The notes under the pieces: generated by a model
Told to the model about the DNA's origin: nothing
The model's database searches: none
Seen by the model: only the letters and a program-made list of their open reading frames with translations
Assembly: GCF_000003605.2 (NCBI RefSeq)
Contig: NW_003109082.1
Span: 204,822-268,821 of the forward strand
Length of the DNA stretch: 64,000 bases
Direction of reading: 5' to 3'
Origin: Saccoglossus kowalevskii
Taxonomy: Eukaryota; Hemichordata; Enteropneusta; Harrimaniidae
In this document: positions 12,482-24,660 of the stretch, in pieces
Layout of the letters: every line of letters begins with the position of its first letter
Numbering within the stretch: the first letter of the stretch is position 1
Position numbers and translations under genes: made by a program

Positions 12482-12665
12482 ACGCGATTCTTCGGGGCGT
12501 CCTTAAACGAGCCTTTGTTCTTTTAAAGCTGCCCTAAGTCCCTCGTAACATCAATCAACTATCCCCAATACGCCTTCTAATGTAAGTAACGCTTGTTGGA
12601 TTCTTTAATTCGATGTTTTTCTTCGTCCGAGGAGTAGTGCTTAAGAGTGGTTTGTGTTTGTCGGG

Positions 12666-13373
12666 ATGTCTGTAGCCGAGAACTCCAAAGGAAATGCGCA
12701 GGTTGATGCAAAAGCTGCGACAGACGGTCCAGTGAGGCGAATATCTTCTGTTCAGGAACCTGGCAAGCTAGGAGCGGGACATGTAATCCGAAAGGTTTCT
12801 ACGGTCCAAATGGTGGATCCAAAGGACAGTCATCAAGGCACGCTTATAACGACCGCGAATTCGTCGGGCTGCGATGAGAGCGAAACGGGTTCCACAAGAA
12901 CGGGTGGAACAGCTTTGTCCGCTTTCCGTAAGAATGTCCGCAAGATGTCAATGTGGGGGATGGCGGGACGTATTATGACAGGGCAAGAAAAGCCGAGACA
13001 AAAACCGCAAGTAAAACTGGAACCGACTTATAAAATGTCTCCCGATCAACGTCGAAGATTCGATTCGTCGAGGGTGGAGAGAATGCTGAATAACGTGCTA
13101 AATGCGCAATTGTCCAATGAAACATATGACCCTGTTGTGTCGACAAGGTTGGCTTCCAGAATTTCCGATATCATCAAGAATAAAACAAAAATGATGGGAT
13201 TTGATCGTCATAAAATTATATCTCACGTTATTATAGGAAACATGTTTGACCAAGGCACCGAAGTCTGTAGTCGCTGCCTCTGGGACGACCACAACGATAA
13301 CTATGCTTCTGCGTATTTTCGAAACGGTTCGTTGTTTGCTGTCGCCACGATTTATGGCGTGTATTTTGAATAA
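12666..13373 (+). CDS. Tctex1-domain dynein light chain (DYNLT4/DYNLT5-like)
   Basis: Single-exon ORF of 235 residues; the first ATG in frame is 12666. Residues 1-120 are polar and Ser/Arg/Lys-rich (RRISSVQ, RKVSTVQ, RKMSMWG), so probably disordered and a possible phosphorylation region. Residues 121-235 are a Tctex1 fold: TYKMSP linker, an N-terminal helix (RVERMLNNVLNAQL), a second helix (LASRISDIIKNKTKMMG), strands RHKIISHVIIG and SRCLWDDHNDNYASAYFRN, and the terminal SLFAVATIYGVYFE. That ending closely resembles human TCTEX1D4/TCTEX1D1, which also have N-terminal extensions. The family forms dimers in dynein complexes, several of them ciliary. Intronless structure is unusual and could reflect an old retrocopy. 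A polyadenylation hexamer is at 13930. DYNLT4 versus DYNLT5 orthology is undecided. Confidence 0.9.
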   Translation: MSVAENSKGNAQVDAKAATDGPVRRISSVQEPGKLGAGHVIRKVSTVQMVDPKDSHQGTLITTANSSGCDESETGSTRTGGTALSAFRKNVRKMSMWGMAGRIMTGQEKPRQKPQVKLEPTYKMSPDQRRRFDSSRVERMLNNVLNAQLSNETYDPVVSTRLASRISDIIKNKTKMMGFDRHKIISHVIIGNMFDQGTEVCSRCLWDDHNDNYASAYFRNGSLFAVATIYGVYFE

Positions 13374-15780
13374 TCACACTTTATAGAATCAAACTTTACT
13401 TCATTTACTTTTACTAAACTAAAGGGAAGTTGTGATTTGTCCGCGAACTTCACGCGACTGTGCACCTGTCATAATCACGGTCATCTCCGTAAATACCAAT
13501 ACGTCGAAATGCAACCTGTCTTGTTAATTTATTTACGATCAGTAGAGATCGATCCAAGACAACTTAATGCAGGCGTTTCACAAGCCAACGACAGGATTGA
13601 ACACTTATATGGTTATATGGTCAAATGTCAACGATGCGTGAAATTCGCTTATTTGTACAAGGTGTACAGGTGTCTCGAGGCAAGTAAACGATTTCAATGA
13701 CGGACAAATGCACAAAGCCTCGGGGGAAGAACGTCAAGTTCTCGACGCAGGATGTCAGCGTATTGTATTGTCGCGGTGCATTAATCATCGCGACGTCAGC
13801 GAATAGCCGTCCAAACTTGAAGTAATGTATTATACAAATGTGTGTAGACATGTCTCTGACTTTTCAAAACAGATTACTAGAATTCATGTATATAAATTAA
13901 TTTCGAGATATTTGATGATAATTCATAATAATAAAGTATACTTTTCAGTCTGGGTTCGTGTAAGAATAGTTCGGTCCGGCATGATGGCAATATAGTTGCA
14001 ATACATAATAGGGGTTTTGTTTGGGTGTTGTCGGAGACTTCGTTATGGAATATTCATGGTTGATTGGAGCTGATAGCACCTACTAATTTTATCTCATGGA
14101 TATCATATCTTAGAGTACTTTGTTAGTGTATTGGATATATTGGTCATCTTCGTAATATTTAGTATTGAACTAATTGGTTCCTTTAATCCCAATACTTTAA
14201 AACCGGATACAACGATAGTTACGCAACGTACGTGAATAGAGAATGATGGTGGAAGAAGTCAAGCATACATACTGAAATTATTCTATTGAAATTCAAAGCA
14301 AAAATGTAAAAAGAGCTTGCTGTCTATTTCAAAAACCTTACAACACAATTTACAATGAGAATTATAATATTCAACAAATTCTGTTTCCATGTAAGACAAT
14401 GATTAGTAAGTATTATTGTTTTTACCCTATGTTTAAAAGCCAGATTTGAAATATAACACAATCTGTCAACAAAAAGTACCCGTCAGTCACCGTATGACTG
14501 TTTTCATTCTGTTACCACGCACGAATTTGAAATAGGAATGTCGTTACCATAGCAGCTAATGTTAAGAAGACAAAACGATTGCCATTACTGTATTTACAGT
14601 ATAACGAGCATAAGATAGAATACATGCTGGCCAACAATTTGTAGCCGTGTATTGGATCTGAAGACAACATAAACAATTTTGAGAAATTCTCATGTATGAG
14701 ACGACTTGATATGGTCCGATATTACCACTGTATGCTGACTGCATGTATGCATGCAGATGTGTACGCCGTGTGCTAGTTTAGTTTGTTTGGTATAGGTGCA
14801 TAATTTGTCCACTTTGACGTAATCTTATGTGTATATGCATTGGATTGTAATATATCGGAAATCGGAAAGGGGGCTTTCCATTTGATGTCACAGGATTTCG
14901 ATGTTTGTGGTCGACCTGGTTACGTTATGTCGTCATACATATTCATAAGTTGGTTAGTCGCCCACCTGTACATGTTGTAATAGAAACACGAGTCTGAAAC
15001 ACGTGTACACGATCAGTAGAACTTGAACGTGAACGCGAAAAGTGTAACTTACGTTTGTAAGCCGGATATCGTCGTTCTCTTGTGTCACGCAACTTGAATC
15101 GTTCAGATATGGAACAACACGATGATCACGGCCTGGGACAAGTTTTAACCAGGGCATTGGAACGCAAATGAGATTATATTCAGGAATAGACATGAAAAAC
15201 TATTTCAGGTGGGATGTTTACATAGTATTTGACGAGAGTCGATCGAAACCCCGTTTAACTCGGGTATTAGAATGGTGCAATGTCTTTTTTTTTCATTTCA
15301 CTTTATTTTTCTTCTGCTTTTGAGATTGTTTCTCTCCTAAATTTCTTAATTGAATTCATATAATAGCTATGGCAGTAAACAGCGCTGTTCTTTCAGATAA
15401 CATTCTATAGCAAGTGGTACGACATAAAAGGACAGTACTTGACATGATTTTCGTCAATTGTTCAGTTTTGTCTAAATTCAATGTTGTTATGTGTTTGGTA
15501 TTTGTGACGAAAATTGATGTTCCAATGCTCTTTTCGAAGGCTGGCCTGCACTTTAATAATAATAATATTAATAAGTATACCGTGAGAATTGCTATTCGCT
15601 GCCGATCTTTCACTGACCCATGTGTGTTTTTCCATGTACCAACGGCGTCTTCAATTGTAAATAACTGTTTTATTTGCCATAACGCGAAAAAGCTTATCAC
15701 GGATTAATGGTTAAAATGATCTTTTGTCCGAACTCTTTTTCTTGTATTCTGCATCGAATTTAATCCCCTGTTCAAACACC
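13374..15780. other. Intergenic, no gene recognised
   Basis: Contains the probable 3' UTR of the dynein light chain (AATAAA at 13930). The remainder is AT-rich DNA in which I see no conserved ORF, splice-compatible exons or clear mobile element. Confidence 0.5.
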
Positions 15781-16165
15781 ACGCATGCCTCCGGAACGAT
15801 CCTCATTAATAGGTGATTTTCCGAACAATTGCGAGATCTCGCGAGATGCATGAAAGACGCGCGTCGAACGTCTGCTGCAAAAATCGAACGATTTGATTTT
15901 GAACTAGAATTTCTTTATTTCGCAGCTTACATTGACCGGCCGATCTTCGACAGAGGAATATTGCTTCCGAATACCCTCACGTAATCGAAATTGCCTATCA
16001 TCAAATGTGGACAGCACATTATTAAGCATGGAAGTGTCCCCGAAATACTTTCGCGTTTGTCGAATCCCACGCGATGTTTGACGCGACTACGACGCTATGA
16101 CCTTTGTTTGTCCTGTTTTTACGTTCGATTTCACGCATAACGCGTGATTCTCGCAGTGAACGGGA
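15780..16165. promoter_or_regulatory. CpG-rich patch with a perfect TCTCGCGAGA element
   Basis: Noticeably richer in CG dinucleotides than its surroundings. TCTCGCGAGA is at 15837-15846. In vertebrates this CGCG element is a strong promoter motif bound by BANP. No ORF follows on either strand, so this could be an orphan promoter, a non-coding RNA start or chance. Confidence 0.35.
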
Positions 16166-19100
16166 AATGGTCTATTGGGATGGAAAAGACTGTGTCTATG
16201 TTTTTATACGAGAAAAACTAACATTATAGATTTGTTGGGAGTTAATACCCCCGATAACAAACCGTTTTATTCGTCGGAGCAAGTCGGTATCTTATTATGT
16301 ATACAATATATTGTGGATATTAGTTGCCCAATGTAGCCGTGGATGCCTGATATGATGGCATGATGATGACAATACGAACCATAATCTCATAATATGCTTT
16401 GTAAATGAAAGTGTCCAATTGACAGTATACCTTAAAACGATTATACCAATTATATTTCGAGCAAACAAATCTCTATTTTTCATTTAAAAAAAAAACAATC
16501 AACAACAAAAAAGGGAAATACAGCGTGACATACATTCGTTTCTGGTCTTTTAACTGTAGTTTTTACAATATTTTATTTAAAAAAACATGCTTTACAATTC
16601 ACGAGCTGAACGCTTCCATTATAACAATCGTTAAATACAATGGGATTTATCCACTACAATGGGGTAATTGGATGCACCTGGTGTAATTGTCCGTAAAACT
16701 GTTGTCCTCGTCTTGGGGTTTAAAAGATTACGTGATTTATTCTATATATGAGGGGTAACAGATCAAATTGGCCCCTCCCACGCTTCTATGGCAATCGTAT
16801 GGAATTCTTCCGCAGTATGCACAGGACAAGGGTGCCTAAGTTATATTGAAAACCACGTGTTTCTTCTGACAGTTCATTTATCCCTGTTCATATCTAAAAA
16901 AACGTCGCAACTTAATTGATTTCAATACAGGGCGTAGATACATAAAGTACAAGTTAGAATGCGTCCACTGATGCTCACATTTAATTACACTACAATTTAA
17001 ATAAATATAGAAAGTACCCATTTGAATGGAAAATAGACGCCATAGCCTCGTAACTTCGTCGTTAATAATTCAATATACCTTACGTTATAAACTATATGGT
17101 TTCAATTCGTCAATACGAGATTTTTTTATTTTTTCTGCTTTTGCGAACTACTTTATGTTATTGATAATGCATAGCATTAAAAGCATAATATAGGAAACAT
17201 AATATTGGACGAACTTGTGTAATTATATGCCCACTCGTATCAAATGTGTACACAATATTTATCTTAACGTGAATTATCAAAACTACTAGTATCTTTTTTA
17301 GTAAAACACAATTTTAAGATGTGCTACATTTTTATTATTGTATTTTGTTTTTTGAATTTATGTATATGTATATTTATTTTACTATTTGTATTTGACGCTT
17401 CTTCTGAACTTCTGATTTTTGTCCCGCCTGCGCACGCACAGGAATTGAGTCCCAAGCGACGATAACAACACACGCTAAAACGCAAAGGCTCACTAAGGCT
17501 TACTAAGTAAGTGACATGGCGTCTAATATCTAACCCCCAAGCACGCAATCAAAGATGTGTGTGTATTATATAAAGCTTGCATTCGAAAAACGCCATGTGA
17601 CGGGCGTGCTGATTTATCGTATATGTAAACTTAGTTTGTAAGCACCATGGAAACCGCCCTACTAAAAGTTGAAGGAACATGAATGCAAAAGGTGACAGTC
17701 ATTCAATAGAACACAATTACTTAGTGATTGCAGCAGCCTCCGGGCGTTATCATTCAAGATGATCCTCGGAACAACATAGGTCGTGATCTGTTGAACCACC
17801 GAGGGCGTTTTCACCACTCAATGAAATGAACAAAGCAAGAATTCAGGCTCAACCTCAACGTTGCTGATGAGCTTAAGACGATAATTTGTTTAATACAAAA
17901 ATGCGTAAGATTCGTGTTCAGCTCAAAATCATTCACACTGCGTGGTATCAGTCTATATGACAATATTTAAAAAACAAATTACAGACAAGCCAAATAAAGT
18001 TGTTCGATTCATTTTGTAATATGTCAAAAATAGAGTTACATGATCATGTATTCATTATCAAGAATGAAAAAGACCCTAAATATTAAAAAAATAATTTCAA
18101 TAACATCCTTGCCTACAACACAAGAGGTAATAATACTAATTTGTGTACTGTAAATTAAAGGCGAATACTAGGACTTTCCTCTATTATGCCATATCTGATA
18201 TTAGCTAAAAATAAAAATAAATGTAACTGACAACTCATTTTAAAAACTTGGAAACTGTGAAAACAATTCTTGCTGAACAAGATACAATTAAATAAATTAC
18301 AACTTTAAAATGTACTTAAATTGTAATATGTAAATTTCGAATCAATCAATAAATGCAAATATTGTTAAAAAATTGTACATTTTGTTGTAATGAGTAGTGA
18401 CTTTTGAAGACTCCAATGGAAACTTTCGTGAGCTTAAATATGCACATTACTATATTTTATTGTCTGGAGATGATAATACATTAAACTGTACTCAAAACTG
18501 ATCTGAATACATGAGGTTTTTACCGTGCCGACTCGGATGAGGGCGTTTTCAACTTTCAACGAGATTATCCAAGCAAGAAACCATACCTTCCATGGTTCAA
18601 CCCTGCCGTTGTTGACCTAAATAACGAAGGTCACTATTTGCCATGCCGATGAGGGCGTTCACACCCCCCCCCCCCTCAATGAAATCTTGGTGCATTCGAT
18701 TTGCACGATGATTTGTTTGACTATAGAGTCTGTGGTTTGGAGTCATTCCCGAAACACGTAATCATTATCATGATCGGAGTTAGAAATCACACGAAATTAA
18801 CAAAAAGTATGATATCAGAAACAATGTTTGCAAGCCGCTACCTGGAAAATTACAAACTTTCTGAAAACTTTCAGTTTGCATCACATCATTGTGACGAAAT
18901 ATTTCTTACACTAGATACCAGCCGATACCCCCACCCCCCCCCGCTCATATGGAGTGCGTACAGTTGATCATAGTTCTTTGGCTCCTTGGTCCACTACTTT
19001 GTTTAGTAATTTGTAATTTCGTTAAAAGAGATTAAAAATAAGAAGTCACGTCACAGTCCATGGGCTATATCATTTGTTGAGGGGAAGCAGCTTACTAGTA

Positions 19101-19620
19101 GGATTGTGCACTCTAACACACAACCCATGGACCTAAAGTATTCGGGCAAGCGAAAAAAAACGACTATCAGAAAAATATATATTCATGTTCTTCACTTTTT
19201 TGGAGACATAATCATGGTTTTCATCTTTTCCTAATTATTACCCCCTTAAAACCAGCAACATGGGTTTCGCCAATCGCGCAACAATAAAATAACTTGAGAC
19301 TAAAACCAAGAAGAGAGATTTGAAAGGACTTGGAGAGGAGATAGCGAAGAGAAGACGTAGTCACAGTCCCTCTGTCATAGTTGTGACTTTACGAACAGAG
19401 AGACCGCTTTGAAAATAACAATATTGATAGTTAAAATGTAATAGTTTGTTATGATAAGCTGATATCAATATTACCACTGTGTTAGCAAAACAATTAGCTA
19501 TATTGTAATACTGCTGATAGGGTTGCTGCTTCGGTCACAGTAAATTATCTTGCCCATTCTTGGGGTCAGACTACGAGGGGGTGCCGACAAAGAAGTGTAA
19601 ATAATAACCTATCCTGCTTC
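16166..19620. other. Intergenic repeats between the dynein light chain and SWIM genes
   Basis: No gene seen. Holds a MITE fragment (17420-17531) and two related diverged blocks with GAGGGCGTTTTCA (about 17790-17880 and 18520-18690). The second ends in a C homopolymer near 18664. A further C-rich run lies near 18930. Remainder AT-rich. Confidence 0.5.
17420..17531. mobile_element. Fragment of the TTAA/CACCTGCGCA MITE family
   Basis: Retains GGAATTGAGTCCCAAGCG and ACAACACACGCTAAAACGC as in the full copies at 8467 and 47080, but lacks both TTAA termini. Confidence 0.75.
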
Positions 19621-19679
19621 GTGTGAGATCTCGCGACACTGTTGCTAGTCACGTGATACAGGTCAAGCTTTAATTCAAA

Positions 19680-22600
19680 ATGGCGCTAAATCTTGAGTGT
19701 GCTCAGTTTCTTGCGTTAAATTTCCGAGTGAGTTCTTGTATCTGTTTAGCGTTTTCGACCATGGCTGACGTCAATAAAATGACGGTGCCACAACTTAACA
19801 ACTTCCTGCGTAAATTCGGTGTTTCATCGTCCAACTATAACAAGAATATTCTTCTTGCAATCGCTAAAACTTTGCATGATTTGGAACCCAAGGAAGACCA
19901 TGATTTGTTACACCACTACCCTAAAAACGATGTCGCTACAAGACTTAGCAAACTTGGTTGCAATTTCACCGATCCTTTTAAATTACCTGGTTATTCTAGT
20001 TATTTCAGTAATGTTCCAGAATTCGGCTTGTCCGACGTGTTCAACTATTTAATGTGTCATCGACCCGATTATGACCGGAAGAAGCTTAGGGCCTACAAAT
20101 CGTTCGAAGATTTCAAATTATGTTTCGACGGGCATGTGGTTGACCTGCAGTACACTGCGATTTCCGAAACAAGTTTACTTGGTTCTTTCAAAGCGAAGGT
20201 AAACCCTATGCTAAAAGATAAAACGTGTTTCGAAAAATGCAGTTATGACTTGTGGTTCTTGATGGAAAAGGAGATCTCTGAAGTCGTAGCTGCCTATTGC
20301 GAATGTCCTGGAGGGTGAGTTATGTCAGAGGACACCCTAAAGTGCGTTCCTGAGTTCTTGCACATATTTGCCTAAATAAATAAAATTAAATACCGGTATA
20401 AAATTGTATTTACGTATACTGAACAACATGTGTGCGATTATTGAAATCTAGAAGCTTAAAAAAGGAAGGCTGGAAAACCGTGTCTTTGGTGAAAGCTCGT
20501 CGGAATATACGGCATATTGAAGTAGTGTAGCTACATTCAGTGAGTATTCATCTAAGTATGCAACACTGTCACAAAGCACAATACTAGTAATAGAAAAGAA
20601 GGAAATCAAAAATAAAATAATTTATTGATTTATCATGAAATGAAAGATGTTTTTGAACAAAAAACATGCATGCGTAACTGAAAATGTAATATAACGAGAA
20701 GTATTTATCAAATATGTTTGTCCATTCCATAAACATGCAGACATTTGCATAATTAAAACCCAATATAAAACCTAATTTGTAATTAAGGTCTTCACAATAA
20801 TTAAGTAGAAAATGAATTTAATTTCTAGTATATTTTGTCTGGCATGCGAAAACAAACCAGCTATAATAATACTTGGAAGCTTCTAGATCTCAATAATCGC
20901 ACACATGCTGTTCAGTATGCGTAAATATAATTTTATACCGGTATTTAATTTAATTTTTTTTTATTCAGGCAAGAACGCAGGAGCGCAAGTCAATGACTGT
21001 CTTGATTTTTTGTTTAAACGTCGTGATCATTGCGCATGATCGGCATCTTAACTTAGCAGTAAATAGTTCACATACATTTAAAATGATTTTAATGTGCACT
21101 CCATGTATTTATTAAAACAACAAAATCATGTTTCCAATTACAGTCTATGTTTTAGAAATGCAAAATGTTTTTTAATTAATATGCATTTATGATTTATGTT
21201 GTTTGCATTGCTTCTACTCAAACCCATGAATTATCCAGTACTGTAGAATACTTTATTTTCACTTGGAATTTATTTTCGCTGAAGGGATGATTCTGTGAAA
21301 ATAAAATCCAGCGAATGTACATTTTTTCTTTATTTTACATTAATCTCATCAAAAATCAATGAAAATAAATTCTAAGCAAAACGTCCAAAAAGCTTTTTCA
21401 GCGAAAATTAATTCCAGTGAAAATAAAGTATTACACAATATTTCACATTAGTTGTATAATTTGATTTGATATAATTCTCAATGTCGAATTCAGTGTGGTA
21501 TTTCTATTGTCTTTGATTGTTGGTTGTGATTAATGACTTTTTTTCCTATATTGTGATTTCTAGAGCTGATGGTAAGTGTTGCCATGTAGCAGCAACACTC
21601 TATGAACTAGAAAAAAAAGTGTCTGATGGGCCTTGTCTGTGGGCAAAACGTCCTATGCAGCATGTTGAACCTGTAGCTGTTAACAATCATAAAACTCAAG
21701 TATCGTGGTGAGTTTCCTTTTTGTCACACTAGTTTCATTGAAATTTCATTCCTCTCTGTTATGATTTATCTGCAAAACACCTCTCATTGACCCCTATAAG
21801 CTTTGTGTTCAGTTCATGAGAAATCTTATTGCTAAATGCAAAATTTCTGCAGGAATGTAAATTTATAATGAAGTGCATGTCATTTTCATGCATGGCTGCA
21901 TATCTAGAATAAATTTTCAACTTTTTTCAAACTATACTTGTATATTTTGCTCTATCAGCGTTCTCCACAAGGGGTTTTAGGTGGGCGGCCTGTCCATCAA
22001 GTTTTACTGCCGCCTAGTTACTCTCAACACTGGCCCACCAACATACATCCAGCTGAAATTATTTGTAAAAAGCTTGCATTGTTTTTCCCAAGCCTAAACA
22101 AAAGAGTAGTTGCCCAACACTTTATTTTGCTATTGTTTCAAGAGTCCAGATATAAACACTGATCACTGGAAGTCTGCAAGTAGTTATCAAGTGTATTCAT
22201 GGCAATGTGTCAATCGCCTGAATTCATTGTTGCCATTTATTGCTCACAATACACAACTACAGTAATTTCAATTTACACCTGTATTTTTAGTAATTGTCTT
22301 CTGATCACGAAAGAAGGAAGTAAATATATATATATATGCGCAGAAAATAAACATAAATATATTAGCAGACTGCATGTAAACTCGAACAAAACTGAAAATT
22401 ATAGCCTTATCTAGAAAATTAACTCGTATTTCATCGCGAAACAGCATGGAGAAAGCAAACTGATGACCTTTTTGCCTACCCCATTCAGCAACCGTCGGCC
22501 TCCCACTGCTTTTGGCGTTGTAACGATTTAGTATCTATGTTGCATGGGGGGAATTTGTGCATTCTGGGTGTTCGTGTACTGAAATTGGAAAGTGGTAAAA

Positions 22601-24660
22601 ACATCAAACATGGCTGCCGGATTACTGTAGAATACATTATTTTAGTTGGAATTAATTTTCGCTGAAAAGGCTTTGTGGGTGTTTTGTTTGGAATTTGTTT
22701 TCACTGATTTTTGAAGTTGAATGTAAAATATAATATGGATTTTATTTTCACTGAAGCATTCCTTCAGCAAAAATAAATTGCAAGCGAAAATAAAGTATTT
22801 TACAGTAGTTTACCGCAAGTATTTGTGAATGAATACATATTTTACTAGTAGTTATCTTTTCCTTTTCACTTTATCGATTTTTTTTATGTTGAATCTTTCG
22901 AGAACATCGCAGATTCTTTAATTAAGCTGATTGATAGCATTTTTTCTTGAATTCCAAAACAACTCCGTGTGAAAACTTAACGTGTCGTAGCTGACCATAC
23001 AAGTGTAAATGTACCATACCGATCGCCGGCACGGGCGAGTATTGATGCCACACAAAAAAAATGTTATGTTTTTATTTTGACAAATCACTCGTTTTGGCTT
23101 CGTGGACAAATCACCTCGTAAATTTTCTACATATAACTCAACTATGTTTTGTACTTGCTCTTCGCATGGAGGTATTTCGCATTTGGATCTTTGTGAGGAA
23201 AATACAGTACACATCTCGTGTTTCTGCTTCATACAATATAAATTTATGCAAATAAAATTCACAAATTATGAAGCATCCTGGACAATTTTTTTCAGAAAAT
23301 TCCCCCATTTCTTAACGAGTATTTAGCTTATTTCTTCTAATAGCTATATTATACTCAATTTCTTGAAAATACTGTACATATTTTTTGTAAGCAATAAAAT
23401 CTGGATTCTGATTATTATACTTACACGAATATGTGAAACACTCTGCAACTCCTTCTGTTTTATACCTCCATGCTCTGTTTTTTACCTCCATGCTCGAACG
23501 CGTTGCATTTTATGAACGCGGTATATTTTGAGAACTTACAAATCACCGATTTCAAACATTGCATAATGCTTGTAAATATTGATATTGACCAATCTGTATT
23601 TCTAAAGATTGTAACATGTTTCAATCAAATTAAAAAAAAATACAATAGTGAATAACTTGGTGTGTATTGCAGTTAATGACATAAATGCTAAAATGTTGTA
23701 TGTAAATGATATGCAAATATGTGCTAATTTGACTGCCCACCAGCTATTGTGGGTTGTGGAGAACACTTTCTATTATGTATTATTGTCACATAATTGTGAT
23801 TGACTTTTGGTTTGGTATTCAGCTATGAACAGATTGACACAGAGGATAGTGAATTTGATCCGAGACATCCAGATGATAGAGCACCTATTTCACAGTTAGA
23901 GCAAGATGAATTCATGAAAGGGCTTGCACAGGTGAGTCAATGTTGAATGATCCAGAGAAATAAAATAAAAAGATTGATAGTGAATTCATTTTTCACTATA
24001 AGTAAACAGATTGTCTTTTGTTGATGAGCAAGCAACCAACAGAAATATCGACTGTGCCTCGCACAAAACAATGAAATGCAGTTTGGTGTACATATTAAAT
24101 AGATGTAAAAATTCTTGGTTTGTGTTTGAAAAAATGCATTCTTATGATCATATTTGCATATCTACTGGGTAAGAATTTAACATAGTGTAGAATACTTTAT
24201 TTTTGCTATTTTCGCTGAAGGGATGATTCCGTGAAAATAAAATCCTGCGAATATACTTTTTTTCTTATATTTCACATTAAACTCATCAAAAATCAGTGAA
24301 AATAAATTCCAAGCAAAACTCCCAAAAAGCTTTTTCAGCGAAAATTAATTCCAGCGAAAATAAAGTATTCCATAGTACTTAACTATCAGAAAACAATGTG
24401 AAAAAAAAGTCAGGAGAGACAACAGTAACATTCGTTGTCCAGAACTGTCCCTGGCACAAAAAAAAAACAATGTGAAAAAAAAACTACATAATAATCCTAT
24501 AGCAAAACATTGTCTTGTTTTTATATTATAGATAGCACCAGAAGCTGCAGTTCTATTACACCTGCCTCCATCTGAGTCAACCACAAATTCAAAGAAAGGC
24601 GTTGGTATAGTTACAAGAGTGAAGCAAAAACAAAACAAAAGAACTAAGAGAAGAAAATAA
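19680..24660 (+). CDS. SAP-domain and SWIM zinc-finger protein
   Basis: Four exons: 19680-20314, 21564-21707, 23823-23931, 24532-24660. Consistent phases give 338 residues. A second in-frame ATG at 19761 would give 311. Residues about 34-68 (MTVPQLNNFLRKFG...LLAIAKTLHDL) look like a SAP DNA-binding helix pair. A SWIM zinc site follows: Cys207, Cys209, Cys217, His219 (CEC, then GKCCHVAA), split by intron 1. The tail has FDPRHPDDR and a basic end (KQKQNKRTKRRK), probably a nuclear localisation signal. Proteins of this build recur in invertebrate genomes, some joined to a YqaJ-type nuclease and in repetitive families; none is seen here. The function is unknown to me; nuclear DNA binding is inference. 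A near-CGCG element (TCTCGCGACA) lies about 50 bp before the ATG, and AATAAA is near 25471. Three MITEs and a long-TIR element sit in its introns. Confidence 0.85.
20344..20986. mobile_element. Non-autonomous DNA transposon with ~120-bp terminal inverted repeats
   Basis: Left arm (from GCGTTCCTGAGTTCTTGC to TCTAGAAGCTT near 20456) is mirrored by the right arm (from GGAAGCTTCTAGATCTCAAT near 20876 to GCAAGAACGCAGGAGCGC). Both contain ATACCGGTAT-type sequence and a GTGTGCGATTATTGA block. AAGT flanks both ends, a possible 4-bp target duplication. The 400-bp interior has no recognised ORF. It lies in intron 1 of the SWIM gene. Confidence 0.8.
21239..21440. mobile_element. MITE, TACTGTA/TTTTCGCTG family
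   Basis: Starts TACTGTAGAATACTTTATTT, holds TTTATTTTCGCTGAAGGG and its inverse TTCAGCGAAAATTAATTCC, and ends with AAAGTATTACACAATA. Intron 1 of the SWIM gene, about 120 bp before exon 2. Confidence 0.85.
22623..22807. mobile_element. MITE, TACTGTA/TTTTCGCTG family
   Basis: TACTGTAGAATACATTATTT at the left and AAATAAAGTATTTTACAGTA at the right, with TTCGCTGAAAAGGC inside. Apparent TA flanks. Intron 2 of the SWIM gene, opposite orientation to the copy at 21239. Confidence 0.85.
24183..24377. mobile_element. MITE, TACTGTA/TTTTCGCTG family
   Basis: Diverged termini (TAGTGTAGAATACTTTAT and AAAGTATTCCATAGTA) around an interior almost like 21239-21440. Intron 3 of the SWIM gene, about 150 bp before its last exon. 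Confidence 0.85.

Noticed and set aside
12194-12526. 110-residue ORF just upstream of the dynein light chain
   Set aside because: No recognisable domain, no splice link; overlaps the probable promoter and the X-box-like site.
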